A stretch of 64,000 bases of DNA, taken from assembly GCA_963777895.1 (NCBI GenBank), contig CAVZSF010000005.1, positions 1,054,001-1,118,000 on the forward strand. The letters run 5' to 3'. The stretch is from UBA2241 sp963777895. GTDB taxonomy: Bacteria; Actinomycetota; Thermoleophilia; UBA2241. Position numbers and translations under genes: made by a program. Below, piece by piece: positions 24,242-35,434 of this stretch; the first letter of the stretch is position 1, and each line of letters starts with the position of its first letter. The notes under the pieces were generated by a model that ran no database searches, was not told the DNA's origin, and saw only the letters and a list, made by a program, of their open reading frames with translations.

Positions 24242-25471
24242 TCACATGCTGCGCGCGATGAGCGTCGTGAGCTCACCCAGGCGGTACGTGTAGCTGCCCA
24301 TCTCGTTGTCGTACCAGCCGAAGATCTTGACGTGCGTCAGCGGTACCGGGACCTGCTCGCAGTCGCCGCCGGGCTTGGCGGCGGGCATGCGCAGGTCGAC
24401 GAAGCCGGTGCGCGTGTGGGTCTCGGCGCCCTCGATCACGACGGCGGCGTTCTCGCCGAGCATGTCGGCCGAGACGTTCTGCTCGTCGGTGTACTTGAGC
24501 AGGCCCCGCGCCTCACCCTCGGCGGCCTCGCGATAGATGGCGTTGATGGCGTCGCGCTCGACGGTCACCGTGCCGTCCGGGTTGGCCTCGCTCTGGAAGG
24601 TGACGTTCAGGATGATGAGGCTGACGGTCGCCGTCGGGATGCGCACCGAGTCCGCCATGAAGCCGATGCGGCTGATCTCGGGCATCACCATCTCGAGGGC
24701 GGCCGCGGCGTTCGTCGAGGTCAGGACGATGTTGCCGAGCACGCCCCTGCTCTTGCGCATGTCCTTCGCGCCGGCGGCCGGCACCGCGTCGAGGGCCGGC
24801 TGCGAGTTGGTCACGGCGTGCACGGTGCTCATCCCGGCGGTGATCATGTTCTTCGTGAGGTCGCGATCGAGCAGCGGCCGCATCATGTGCGCCAGGGCGG
24901 TGGTCGTACAGGACGCGGCCGAGACGAGCTTGTGCTGAGCCGGGTCGAACTGGAAGTGGTTGATGCCGTGGATCAGCATCGCCGCGTCGTTCGGCAGCGG
25001 CTGACCCTTCTGCTTGCTCTTGAAGGGTGAGCTCTGGACGACGATGCGGGCGCCGCCGGCGAGATGCCCGCGGAGCGCGCCGTTGCCGCCCTCGCCCTCG
25101 GCGTGCGGGTCGCGGAACTTCCCGGTGCACTCGACCACAAGCTCCACGCCGTAGTCGCGCCACGGGATGTCCTTCGGGTTGCGCGCCTCGCGCAGGAGGA
25201 CCAGCTCCTTGCCGTGCGCGCGGATGATGCCCGTCGCCTCGTCCACGACCACGACGTCGCGCACGCCGGCCTGTCCGTGCAGGAAACGGTGCAGCGGCCC
25301 GTACGTGCTGTCCTTGGAGATGTACTGGGCGATCGAGTCGAGCGACGTGCCGATCTGCCGGCCCACGTTGATGACGATCCGGTCGAAGTCGTCGTGTGCC
25401 AGGTGGTACCAGAGCGTCAGCTTGCCGATCCGCCCCAGTCCGTTGATGCCCAGGGTCCTCTGCCCACCCAT
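24242..25471 (-). CDS. long divergent glyceraldehyde-3-phosphate dehydrogenase-like protein
   Basis: A 409-residue GAPDH homologue, about 75 residues longer than the canonical enzyme at 30038. The NAD fold begins LGINGLGRIGKLTLWYHL. The active site is SAASCTTTALAHMM with catalytic Cys188, where the canonical neighbours N and C are T and A. The C-terminal WYDNEMGSYTYRLGEL matches the end of GAPDH. Insertions occur around residues 100-150. It is divergent from the 1419-residue PPDK-like gene across 216 bases, which suggests shared control and a shared process. The cofactor and phosphorylating ability cannot be read directly. Confidence 0.85.
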   Translation of the reverse strand: MGGQRTLGINGLGRIGKLTLWYHLAHDDFDRIVINVGRQIGTSLDSIAQYISKDSTYGPLHRFLHGQAGVRDVVVVDEATGIIRAHGKELVLLREARNPKDIPWRDYGVELVVECTGKFRDPHAEGEGGNGALRGHLAGGARIVVQSSPFKSKQKGQPLPNDAAMLIHGINHFQFDPAQHKLVSAASCTTTALAHMMRPLLDRDLTKNMITAGMSTVHAVTNSQPALDAVPAAGAKDMRKSRGVLGNIVLTSTNAAAALEMVMPEISRIGFMADSVRIPTATVSLIILNVTFQSEANPDGTVTVERDAINAIYREAAEGEARGLLKYTDEQNVSADMLGENAAVVIEGAETHTRTGFVDLRMPAAKPGGDCEQVPVPLTHVKIFGWYDNEMGSYTYRLGELTTLIARSM

Positions 25472-25687
25472 CGCCTTGTGCCTCCCTCGATCGTTCTCGC
25501 GCTACACGAAGGTCCGGTCGCTCGCGAGCAAGCCCAGCCGGGACCCTGAACCGCCGATGGCATCCTACCGTAGGGGTGCCGGCCTTCCCGCGCGTCAGAG
25601 TGGCCAAGACGTCCAAGCACAGTACGCCGGTTCGGTGCGTACGATGCAGCGGGTGAGACTCGGTCCTGCGACGCCGAGGTATCATCA

Positions 25688-28600
25688 ATGCCCGTGGCTA
25701 CGTCGCAACTACCGTTTGATTCAGACGCGCTTCGCGCCAACCTCGCGAGCACGGCCCAGGAGGTCGTGATCCCGGAGCGCTACCTGCCCCTCGTCGAGGC
25801 GGTCGAGGGGCTGCACGGCGTGCGCGCAGCGCTGCTCGAGACGCTCTACGAGTACTTCCACACGTACCGCAGCGCCGACATCCTGGTCGAGGGCTTCCAG
25901 ACGGCGCTGCTTCGCAACTGGCCCTACTTCGAAAGGGTCGACGAGCGCAGCGAGCTGTTTCGCCTGTTCGCCGGCCTCGTGCTCGATCTGCTCGACGGGC
26001 CTCTGACCGATGCCCAGTACTCGCTGTTGCTGCGCTGCCTGCTGCTGTGGTGCACGGATGCGCTCAACGGCGCCTATGGCGAGGCCTACGACGAGGGCCT
26101 CAGCGACGTGGGCGCGCGCCTGACGACGCAGCTCGACGTGCACTCACCCGCGTTCCTCGAGCGTGACGCGCTGCTGCGGACGCTGGTCGAGCGCGCCGTC
26201 CGCCGGCCCGCACTCGCGCCCGTCTACCACGCGATCTACCGTCCCGTCCTGCTGGCCGGCTACGAGCGCCTGACCGAGCACCTCGACGTGCCGGGCTGGG
26301 CGGCCGCCCAAGGGGCGGGGCTCACCGATCCGGCCGCCGTGCGGCAGCGGTTCGCGTTCCTTGGCAGGAAGCCGATGGAGGCCCTCGCCCGCAAGGCCGC
26401 CAAGGCGTCTGGCGAGGGCCTCCTCGGCGCCGATCACCCGATCTTGTCCGACATCCTGGGGCGCGCCATCCAAAGCCTGTCGCACCTCGAGAACCTCGAG
26501 GACCGCTTCGCCGTGTGCCTCTTCCTGCTGAAGGACGAGACGCTGGGCTACCGGCAGGACGAGGTGATGGTGTACCTGCTGCGCGTGGTCAAGCAGATGA
26601 TGCAGCCCGACCGCCACCTGGACGTCGAGACGGTGCTCAGCCGTCTGACATCGTTCTTCAAGGGCCGCGACAACGAGTTCCTCATCACGCGCTTCAAGTG
26701 CTACGAGGCGATCGGCGTCGCGATCGGCGAGGCCGGCGACGTCAAGGGCGCCGACCACCTCATCGAGGACATCCTCTACTGGAAGTTCCAGTATCCCGAC
26801 ATCCGCGGCGCGACCGACGAGTGGGAGACGGTGGTCAACCCGTACCACTTGCCGAAGATCCGCTGCTGGATGGCCATCATCGAGTCGAACCCGGCGCTCT
26901 TCGAGCGGCTTGCCGCCGCCCTCAACGTGCAGTTGCGCCTGGGCGGCGTCTACATGGCCGACACCGCCCTCTTCCAGCGTGATGTGACGCGCTTCCTGAA
27001 CGCCGACATCCGGCCCATCTACTTCGTCGCCAAGCAGCTGCTGCGCGCCTTCCCCGTGTACTTCAGCGACGTCGGCGCCGAGGGCGAGCTGCGCGCCGTC
27101 TCGACGCAGATCGACGAGATCTGCGGGCGGCGCGACACGCTGATGCACTTCCTCCGCAAGCAGGCTCACGCGGAGTCGTCCAACCGCCTGGTCGCGTTCA
27201 GCCGGGCCGTGCTGGTCTACTGGACGACGCTCGACCCCAGCGGGCTCGAGCCCTATCTCTCGGCGAACAACTTCGCGCTGGTCGGCGACGAGTCGGACTG
27301 GGCGGCGGGCCCAAACCGCGTGCTGCGCGAGCTGCACGCGGGCTGGCTGCCCGCCGGCCGTGTGCGGCGCCGCAGCGGCGGCGGGCCTGAGGACGCCGTC
27401 CCGGAGCGCCTCGACGAGTTCCTGGACTGGCTGCTGGCGCTCGCGCCCGCTGACCTCGAGACGGAGCTGGCGTCGCTGCAGCAGGCGCCGCCACCGCCGG
27501 GTGACGGAGCCTCCGGCGATGGGGCGTCCGCGCTTGGCATGGACGAACGCCGCGTCGTGCTGATGGTCCGCACGTGGCAGCTGCTGCTCCACAAGTACTC
27601 GCTGTCGGCGGACCAGGTGGGCGACGCCGTCGAGCGCCACCTTCAGCTTGTCGGTCGGGTGCGCGAGCGCTTCTGCCGCGCCCTGGCCGCCTGGCAGACA
27701 CGGCCGTCGGCGGCGAGCCGCGACCGGCTGCTCGACGCCGCGCTCACGGTGCTCGAGGAGCTGAAGACCATCATCCTCACACGGGCGCCGTCCTCCGCGA
27801 CCGAGAACATCTACCAGAAGCGCCACATCGCCGCCGGGATCCCATCGATCTACGGCAACTACAGCGAGCCGAAGTTCGACGCCCTCGGGCTGTCGTTCCG
27901 CGTCGAGAACCTGGTCGGCATCCTGCTCGACGACCTCGTCGAGGAGGGCATCGAGCCGTACGTGACGCGCGAGTCCCTGCGCGGCATGGCGAGCGCGATC
28001 AAGCGCTTCGATCGCGCGCTCGCCGTCGACGGCGTCGACTCGCGCGCCCTCACGGCCAACCTCAGCATGCTGGAGGCCAGCTTCAGCAGTCACAACTTCA
28101 CGTTCGGCCAGTATCAGAACGTCTTCCAGTTCCTGGTGAACAGCGTCACCGAGCTCTCGACGTCCGCGATCCTCAGCCACGACCAGGTGCTGCACGCCGT
28201 GCTCACGCACGATCCCCGGCAGTGCGAGGCGCGCGGCCTGTCGGTGGACGCGGTCGCCGAGATGGTGCTGCGCGAGGTGCTCGTGTCGGCGCTCGGCATG
28301 CAGGAGCTCGACCGCTACGTGGGCGCCGCGCTGCGCCAGGTCTCCATGCTCAACGGGCGGCTCGGCGGGCAGGCGCTCACGCGGATGATGAACTACGACC
28401 CCGGCAGGCTCATCACGCCGATCCACCGTCCGAGCCCGGGCGTGGACGACCAGATGACGCTCGGCTTCAAGGGGCTCGGTCTCAAGCAGATGGCGTCGTA
28501 CGGCCATCGCGTCCCGGAAGGCTTCGTGCTCAGCACCGAGCTGTTCGCGGCGATGCCGGCGATGTCGTACAAGCCGCTCTACGACGACACCATCCAGCGC

Positions 28601-29947
28601 ATCCGTCGCGCTCTCGCCAGTCTCGAGCGCCGGACCAGGCTTCGTCTCGGCGATACTGAGGACACGCTGTTGCTCTCGATCCGCTCGGGCGCGGCGATCT
28701 CGATGCCCGGTCTCATGAGCACCTTCGTGAACGTGGGCCTCAACGACGCCCTCGCCGAGACGCTCGCCGCGAAGTCCGGTCTCGGCTGGGCGGCGTGGGA
28801 CAGCTACCGCCGCTTCCTGCAGTCCTGGGCGATGTCGGACGGCATCGACCGCGACTTCTTCGACGCCATCATGACGGAGTTCAAGGGCCGGTACGGCGTG
28901 GAGCAGAAGCTCGACTTCACGCCCGCGCAGATGCGCGAGATCGCGTTCGCGTACAAGGCGCGGGCGCGCGACGAAGGCGTCGTCTTCGTCGACGACCCGT
29001 TCGAGCAGGTCATGAGCTGCATCCTCAAGGTGCTCGCCTCGTGGGACTCGGCCCACGCCCGTCTCTACCGCCAGTACACCGGCGTCTCCGACGAGTGGGG
29101 CACCGCGGTCGTCGTGCAGCGCATGGTCTTCGGCAATCTCGGGCGGGGCTCCGGGTCGGGAGTGACCTTCACGAACAACCCGCTGGAGCCGTCGACACGT
29201 CAGGTCCGTCTTTTCGGCGACTTCTCGGTGTGCAGTCAGGGCGAGGACCTGGTCGGCGGTCTGGTCTTTCCGCTGCCCATCTCCGAGGCGCAGCGCCTGG
29301 GCAGCGCCACCTATCGCCATACGCAGCACTCGCTCGAGCGCGACTACCCGGCCGTCTACCAGAAGCTGCTCTCGATCGCCCGCGAACTGGTCGGCGAGCG
29401 CGAGTACGATGCCCAGGAGATCGAGTTCACCTTCGAGTCGCCGGAGCCGGACGATCTTTACGTGCTGCAGAAGCGGCCGGTCGTGCAGGAGAGGGTCGTG
29501 GAGACGAGCTACTTCGACACCTCGGCCCCCGAGTACGGCGCGCCCGTCGCGGTGGGGGTGGGCGTGGCCGGCGGCGCGTACTCGGGGCGCGTGGCGGTCA
29601 ACGCCGAGCAGATCTACAAGCTGCTGAGCGACGACCCGACCGAGAACATCGTGCTGCTGCGGCCCGACACCGTGCCGGAGGACATCGCGATGATCGCGCG
29701 CGTCGCCGCGATCCTGACGGCGCGCGGCGGCGCGACCTCACATGCCGCCGTGACCGCGAAGCGGCTGGGCAAGACCGCGGTGGTGGACTGTCGCGACCTC
29801 GAGGTGATCGAGCGGGAGGGCTCTGCCCGTCTCGCCATGGTGGAACTGCATGCCGGCGACTGGCTGTCGATCGACGGGCGCACGGGGAACATCTTCCTGG
29901 GCAAGATCCCGACGCTCGCACAACCGGTGCTCGCCGACCGGCACTAG
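25688..29947 (+). CDS. very large PPDK-like phosphotransferase lacking the PEP/pyruvate barrel
   Basis: A 1419-residue protein. Residues 1 to about 915 are mostly helical and match no family I recognise. Residues about 920-1270 are the ATP-grasp domain of pyruvate, phosphate dikinase: GFKGLGLKQMASYGHRVPEGF, LLSIRSGAAISMPGLMSTF, WDSYRRFLQSW, GTAVVVQRMVFGNLG and QGEDLVGG. The swivelling phosphohistidine domain has LTARGGATSHAAVTAKRLG with His1352 as the predicted phosphate carrier. The chain ends at IDGRTGNIFLG, so the TIM barrel that binds PEP and pyruvate is absent. It may phosphorylate a different acceptor. The ATG at 25688 lies two bases after TATCAT; the in-frame GTG at 25694 fits a leaderless start better. 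Confidence 0.8.
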   Translation: MPVATSQLPFDSDALRANLASTAQEVVIPERYLPLVEAVEGLHGVRAALLETLYEYFHTYRSADILVEGFQTALLRNWPYFERVDERSELFRLFAGLVLDLLDGPLTDAQYSLLLRCLLLWCTDALNGAYGEAYDEGLSDVGARLTTQLDVHSPAFLERDALLRTLVERAVRRPALAPVYHAIYRPVLLAGYERLTEHLDVPGWAAAQGAGLTDPAAVRQRFAFLGRKPMEALARKAAKASGEGLLGADHPILSDILGRAIQSLSHLENLEDRFAVCLFLLKDETLGYRQDEVMVYLLRVVKQMMQPDRHLDVETVLSRLTSFFKGRDNEFLITRFKCYEAIGVAIGEAGDVKGADHLIEDILYWKFQYPDIRGATDEWETVVNPYHLPKIRCWMAIIESNPALFERLAAALNVQLRLGGVYMADTALFQRDVTRFLNADIRPIYFVAKQLLRAFPVYFSDVGAEGELRAVSTQIDEICGRRDTLMHFLRKQAHAESSNRLVAFSRAVLVYWTTLDPSGLEPYLSANNFALVGDESDWAAGPNRVLRELHAGWLPAGRVRRRSGGGPEDAVPERLDEFLDWLLALAPADLETELASLQQAPPPPGDGASGDGASALGMDERRVVLMVRTWQLLLHKYSLSADQVGDAVERHLQLVGRVRERFCRALAAWQTRPSAASRDRLLDAALTVLEELKTIILTRAPSSATENIYQKRHIAAGIPSIYGNYSEPKFDALGLSFRVENLVGILLDDLVEEGIEPYVTRESLRGMASAIKRFDRALAVDGVDSRALTANLSMLEASFSSHNFTFGQYQNVFQFLVNSVTELSTSAILSHDQVLHAVLTHDPRQCEARGLSVDAVAEMVLREVLVSALGMQELDRYVGAALRQVSMLNGRLGGQALTRMMNYDPGRLITPIHRPSPGVDDQMTLGFKGLGLKQMASYGHRVPEGFVLSTELFAAMPAMSYKPLYDDTIQRIRRALASLERRTRLRLGDTEDTLLLSIRSGAAISMPGLMSTFVNVGLNDALAETLAAKSGLGWAAWDSYRRFLQSWAMSDGIDRDFFDAIMTEFKGRYGVEQKLDFTPAQMREIAFAYKARARDEGVVFVDDPFEQVMSCILKVLASWDSAHARLYRQYTGVSDEWGTAVVVQRMVFGNLGRGSGSGVTFTNNPLEPSTRQVRLFGDFSVCSQGEDLVGGLVFPLPISEAQRLGSATYRHTQHSLERDYPAVYQKLLSIARELVGEREYDAQEIEFTFESPEPDDLYVLQKRPVVQERVVETSYFDTSAPEYGAPVAVGVGVAGGAYSGRVAVNAEQIYKLLSDDPTENIVLLRPDTVPEDIAMIARVAAILTARGGATSHAAVTAKRLGKTAVVDCRDLEVIEREGSARLAMVELHAGDWLSIDGRTGNIFLGKIPTLAQPVLADRH

Positions 29948-30037
29948 CGGGACCGCCGGGCGGACGGCCTCGCCGGCGGCGGAGTCGGGGCGTGGCTTGA
30001 TGGGTACGCTGCCGGAGTAATCGACGGGGAGGAAGGC

Positions 30038-31033
<996 letters not shown>

Positions 31034-31049
31034 ACGAAGCGAGCAAGGG

Positions 31050-31089
31050 ACGCGGGGCGGCCGGGGCCATGGCCCCGGCCGCCCCGCGT
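31050..31089 (+). terminator. 40-bp perfect palindrome between gap and pgk
   Basis: Bases 31050-31089 form an uninterrupted GC-rich palindrome centred on CCATGG (31068-31073). As RNA this is a very stable hairpin, plausibly a partial terminator or mRNA-end stabiliser that separates gap expression from pgk. It has no U-tract. Confidence 0.6.
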
Positions 31090-31158
31090 GACGACGCCTG
31101 TCCCACCAGGCGGTGGCGATGAGCGTCACACACCAGTGAGAAGGAGGCGACAGGCGGC

Positions 31159-32350
31159 ATGAAGCGTTCGGTGAGGGACTACCCGGTGGCCGGGAAGCGG
31201 GTGTTCGTGCGGGTCGACTTCAACGTGCCGGTCAAAGACGGCCGCGTGGCGGACGACACCCGCATCCGCGCGGCGCTGCCGACGATCGCCTACCTCCTCG
31301 ACCAGGGCTGCGCGGTCGTCCTGGCGTCCCACCTGGGCAGGCCGAAGGGGCAGGTGGTGGAGGAGCTGCGCATGGCGCCTGTCGCGGCCCGCCTGAGCGA
31401 GCTTCTCGGCCGCCCGGTCAAGACCGTCACCGACTGCGTCGGGCCGTCCGTCGAGGCGGCCGCCGCGGCGCTCGCCGCCGGCGAGGTCCTGCTGCTCGAG
31501 AACCTGCGCTTCCACGCCGAGGAGACCGCCAACGACCCCGCCTTCGCGAAGCAGCTCGCCGCGCTCGCCGAGGTCTACGTGAACGACGCCTTCGGCACGG
31601 CCCATCGCGCCCACGCCTCGACGGAGGGGATCGCGCACGACCTTCCGGCGCGTCGCCGGGCTGCTGATGCTCGGCGAGCTCGAGTCGCTGGGGCGCGTGC
31701 TGCGCGACCCGGCGCGCCCGTTCGTGGTGCTGCTCGGCGGCCTCAAGGTCTCCGACAAGATCAGCCTGATCGAGAACATGCTCAAGCAGGCGGACACGAT
31801 CCTCGTGGGGGGCGCGATGGCCAACGCCTTCCTGAAGGCCAAGGGCATGGAGATCGGGCAGTCGAAGGGCGACGGCGAGCAGACCGCGGTCGCCGACGAG
31901 GCGCTCGCGGCCGCCGCACGGGCGGGCCGCGAGCTGCTGCTGCCGACCGATGTGGTGGTAGCGCCGTCGCCCGAGGCGGGGCGGGCCGCCGTGACCGTCG
32001 CCGCCGACGCGATCCCCGCCGACCAGATGGCCCTCGACATCGGGCCTGCGACGGCCGCCGCGTTCGCCGCCCGCCTGGCCGCGGCCGGCACCATCTACTG
32101 GAACGGCCCGATGGGTCTCTTCGAGGCGCCCGACTTCGCCGCCGGCACCAGGGCGGTGGGGGAGGCGGTGGCCGCGAGCCCCGCGGTGACGGTCGCCGGC
32201 GGCGGCGACACGATCGCCGCCGTGCGCGCCTTCGGCCTCGAGGGCCGGCTCACCCACGTGAGCACGGGCGGCGGCGCGTCGATGGAGTTCCTGGAAGGAC
32301 GCGCCCTGCCCGGCGTCGAGGCCCTCATGGACGGAGATGGAGATGCCTGA
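31159..32350 (+). CDS. pgk: phosphoglycerate kinase (one frameshift)
   Basis: A cytosolic glycolytic enzyme making ATP from 1,3-bisphosphoglycerate. It shows RVFVRVDFNVPVKDG, SHLGRPKG, LLENLRFHAEET and NDAFGTAHRAHAST in the N-domain, then LGGLKVSDKISLIENML, VGGAMANAFLKA, YWNGPMGLFE and GGGDTIAAV plus STGGGASMEFLEG in the nucleotide domain. One surplus base near 31650 shifts the frame between DLPA and VAGLLMLGELES; with it removed the product is about 396 residues, the normal length. Its last bases overlap the tpiA start. Confidence 0.94.
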
Positions 32351-33114
32351 GCCGACACCGCGCAGGCCACTGCTGGCCGGCAACTGGAAGATGTACAAGA
32401 CGCGCGCCGAGACGACCGCCTACTTCGATGCGTTCCTGCCGCTGGTGAGCGAGGTTGAGGAGCGCGACATCCTCGTGTGCCCGCCGTTCACCGCCCTGGA
32501 GGCCGCGCTGGCCGCGACGCGCGGCACCAAGGTCGCGATCGGCGCCCAGACGATGGCGGCGGCGAGCGAGGGCGCCTTCACCGGTGAGGTCGCGCCTCCG
32601 ATGCTGCGCGAGCTCGGCGTGCCCTCCGTGATCCTCGGTCACTCCGAGCGCCGTCAGTACTTCAACGAGAACGACGCCGACCTGGCGCGCAAGGTGCGCG
32701 TGGCACTCGACGCCGGTATCCTGCCGGTTCTCTGCGTCGGCGAGACCCTGGAGGAACGCGAGGCCGGGCGCACCGAGGCGAAGCTGAGCGAGCAGCTCGA
32801 CGCCGATCTCGAGGGCGTCGCGACGAGCGAGATGGGAGCACGTGACCGTCGCCTACGAGCCGATCTGGGCGATCGGGACGGGCCGCACGGCCACGCCCGA
32901 CCAGGCGCAGGAGACCATCGCCTTCGTGCGGGCGTCGCTGCGCGGCCGTTTCGGCGAGGCCGCCGACGCGGTGCGCATCCTGTACGGCGGCAGCGTCAAT
33001 CCGGGCAACATCGACAGCCTGATGGCGCTGCCCGACGTCGACGGCGTCCTGGTCGGCGGCGCGAGCCTCGACCCGGAGGGTTTCGCCCGCATCGTCAAGT
33101 TCCAGCCGGCGTGA
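32343..33114 (+). CDS. tpiA: triosephosphate isomerase (one frameshift)
   Basis: A TIM-barrel enzyme interconverting dihydroxyacetone phosphate and glyceraldehyde-3-phosphate. It shows LLAGNWKMYKT (catalytic Lys), SVILGHSERRQYFNE (catalytic His), VAYEPIWAIGTG (catalytic Glu) and ILYGGSVNPGNI with the phosphate-binding loop. A surplus base near 32834 breaks the frame just before VTVAYEPIW; correction gives 256 residues. The start at 32343 has GGAG six bases upstream; the ATG at 32337 directly abuts that site. It overlaps pgk by eight bases and gpmI by four. Confidence 0.93.
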
Positions 33115-34799
33115 GCGCGCCATCACAGGGCGGCGGGCTGGAGCGGCCCTCCGAGCCGGCGCCGGCCGGCGGCCAGACGCCGGCAGCTCCGCCGCAAGGC
33201 GGCGGCCCGGCTCAGCCCGGGGAGCGCTCGCAGCCGGACCCGGGCCTGTCGCCGGCGGACCGTACCTTCCGTCCCGTCGTACTGATGGTGCTCGACGGCT
33301 GGGGATGCGCCCCTCCGGGACCGGGCAATGCCGTGTCGGTCGCCCAGACCCCTGTCTTCGACCGGCTGTGGGCGACCTTTCCTCACGCCACGCTTCAGGC
33401 GTCCGGCGAGGCCGTGGGCCTGCCGCCCGGTCAGATGGGCAACTCCGAGGTCGGGCACCTGAACATCGGCGCGGGCCGGGTCGTCTACCAGGACCTGACC
33501 CGCATCAGCAAGGCCATCGAGGACGGCTCGTTCTTCCACAATCGCGTGCTCGAGCAGGCCATGGCCAAGGCCGCCGGCCGGGGCAGCACCCTGCACCTGA
33601 TGGGGCTCGTGTCGGGTGGCGGCGTGCACAGCGACCTGGGCCACCTGCGGGCGTGTCTCGAGCTGGCCGCGCGCGAGAAGGTGGCCTCCGTCGTGGTGCA
33701 CGCCTTCCTCGACGGTCGCGACACCCTGCCGCGGAGCGCCCCGGCGTATCTCGCCGAGGTGCAGCAGGCGATGGACGATCTCGGCACCGGCCGCTATGGC
33801 GTGATCGCGGGCCGCTACTACGCGATGGACCGCGACGGGCGCTGGGACCGCACCAAGCTCGCCTACGACGCGCTCGTTCACGGCGAGGGCTTCCTCGCCG
33901 CCGACGCGCAGGCGGCGGTGCAGGCCGCCTACGCGCGCGGAGAGACCGACGAGTTCGTGCGCCCCACTCTCGTGGCGCCCGAGCCGGCCAAGCTCGTGAA
34001 GGACGGCGACGTCTGCCTCTTCTTCAACTTCCGTCCCGACCGCGCCCGCCAGCTCACGCGCGCCTTCTTCGAGAAGGACTTCGCCGAGTTCGACCGGGGC
34101 GCGCGCCCGCCCGCCGTCGATTTCGTCACGATGACGCAGTACAAGAAGGAGTTCCCCCTGCCGGTGGCGTTCGGCCCCGAGCACCCCCGTCACGTCCTGG
34201 CGGAGGTGCTCAGCGAGGACGGCCTGCGGCAGCTTCACATCGCCGAGACCGAGAAGTACGCGCACGTGACCTTCTTCTTCAACGGCGGCGTGGAGCAGGC
34301 GTACCCGGGCGAGAAGCGCGATCCTCGTGCCGAGCCCGCGCGACGTGCCGACCTACGACCACAAGCCCGAGATGAGCGCGTACGGCGTGACCGACGCAGC
34401 TCGTGCACGAGCTCGACACGGGCGTCTACGACTTCGTCGTCGTGAACTACGCCAACGCCGACATGGTGGGCCACACCGGGGACATCGGCGCCGCCGTCAC
34501 GGCGGTCGAGACGGTCGACGAGTGCCTGGGGAGGGTCGTCGACCGCGTCGCCGCCCTCGGCGGCGTCTGCCTGATCACCGCCGACCACGGCAACTCCGAC
34601 AACATGCTCGAGCCGGACGGCAGCCCCAACACCGCGCACAGCCTCAACCTCGTGCCGTTCGTGGCGACGGTGTCCGGCGTGCGGGTGCGGCCGGACGGCC
34701 GTCTCAGCGATCTCGCGCCGACGGTCGCTCGCCCTGCTCGGCCGTCCGGCCCCGCCCGAGATGACCGGCCGCTCGCTGCTCGAACCTGGCACGCCCTGA
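33111..34799 (+). CDS. gpmI: 2,3-bisphosphoglycerate-independent phosphoglycerate mutase (three frameshifts)
   Basis: A di-metal alkaline-phosphatase-fold mutase converting 3- to 2-phosphoglycerate. It shows VVLMVLDGWG, the catalytic serine in MGNSEVGHLNIGAG, HAFLDGRDT, NFRPDRARQL, VNYANADMVGHTGD and LITADHGNSDNM, together with PNTAHSLNLVPF. Surplus bases near 34319, 34398 and 34725 break the frame; removing them gives about 561 residues. About 45 residues of Pro/Gly/Gln-rich sequence precede the conserved domain if the GTG at 33111, which overlaps the tpiA stop, is the start. A later start is possible but no good one is visible. Confidence 0.92.
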
Positions 34800-34987
34800 C
34801 TCGGGGTCGCAGAGGCCTCGCATCTGGCGCCCCGCGACGCCCTTGTCGAGCCCGCCGGTTGCGCTCCTTGCCCATCTGCTGCATGTTTGCACTGTGCAGC
34901 TGTTGTCTCGCTTCTGATGAGATGCAAGAATGTAACATCGGTATGCGAACCGAGCGTGACCAAGCCTAGGAGGAGGAGAGCCTGAAC

Positions 34988-35395
34988 TTGTTGACCAGCG
35001 TCCTCATCGTCGCCCACGTTCTCGTGAGCATCATGCTCATCGTCCTGATCCTGCTGCACTCGGGCAAGGACGCCGGCATGGCCAGCTCCAGCGGCTTCTC
35101 GTTCGCCTCGCAGGCAAGCGTCATGGAGCGCAACCTCACGCGCTACACGATCATCACCGGCGTCACGTTCTTCGTCACCACGTTCCTGCTTGACGTGGAG
35201 GCTCGGCTGATTCCTCCGGCGGCGCGACCGCTCCCCGAAGGGCGGCGCGCGGAAGGGGGTGGGGCGCACAGATCCACGCAGGGGCCAGACGTCCCTTCAG
35301 AGTGCGGCAAGCAGTCGGACGGGAGGTGCTGGACGGCTAGGCTTGGCAGCCGGGGGATCCTCTCCCGTCCAGGCGGCCCGTCCGGGCCGGAATGA
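34988..35395 (+). CDS. secG: preprotein translocase subunit SecG
   Basis: A small subunit of the SecYEG channel. Two hydrophobic segments are visible (residues about 2-22 and 54-69) around the conserved loop LLHSGKDAGMASSSGF, then MERNLTRYTIITGV. A TTG start at 34988 follows AGGAGGAGAG. The family normally ends right after the second membrane helix; here the frame continues about 65 residues as low-quality sequence. One surplus base near 35190 would end it at 35210 as a 73-residue protein, which fits the family better. Position after the glycolytic genes is the usual actinobacterial arrangement. Confidence 0.8.
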   Translation: MLTSVLIVAHVLVSIMLIVLILLHSGKDAGMASSSGFSFASQASVMERNLTRYTIITGVTFFVTTFLLDVEARLIPPAARPLPEGRRAEGGGAHRSTQGPDVPSECGKQSDGRCWTARLGSRGILSRPGGPSGPE

Positions 35396-35434
35396 AACCA
35401 GGGGAAGACGTTTCTGATCACCAAGGAGGTCAGA

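Noticed and set aside
26144..29329. A 1061-codon open frame antisense to the PPDK-like gene
   Set aside because: Same codon-bias shadow effect. The plus-strand protein has clear catalytic motifs, so the antisense frame is not needed.
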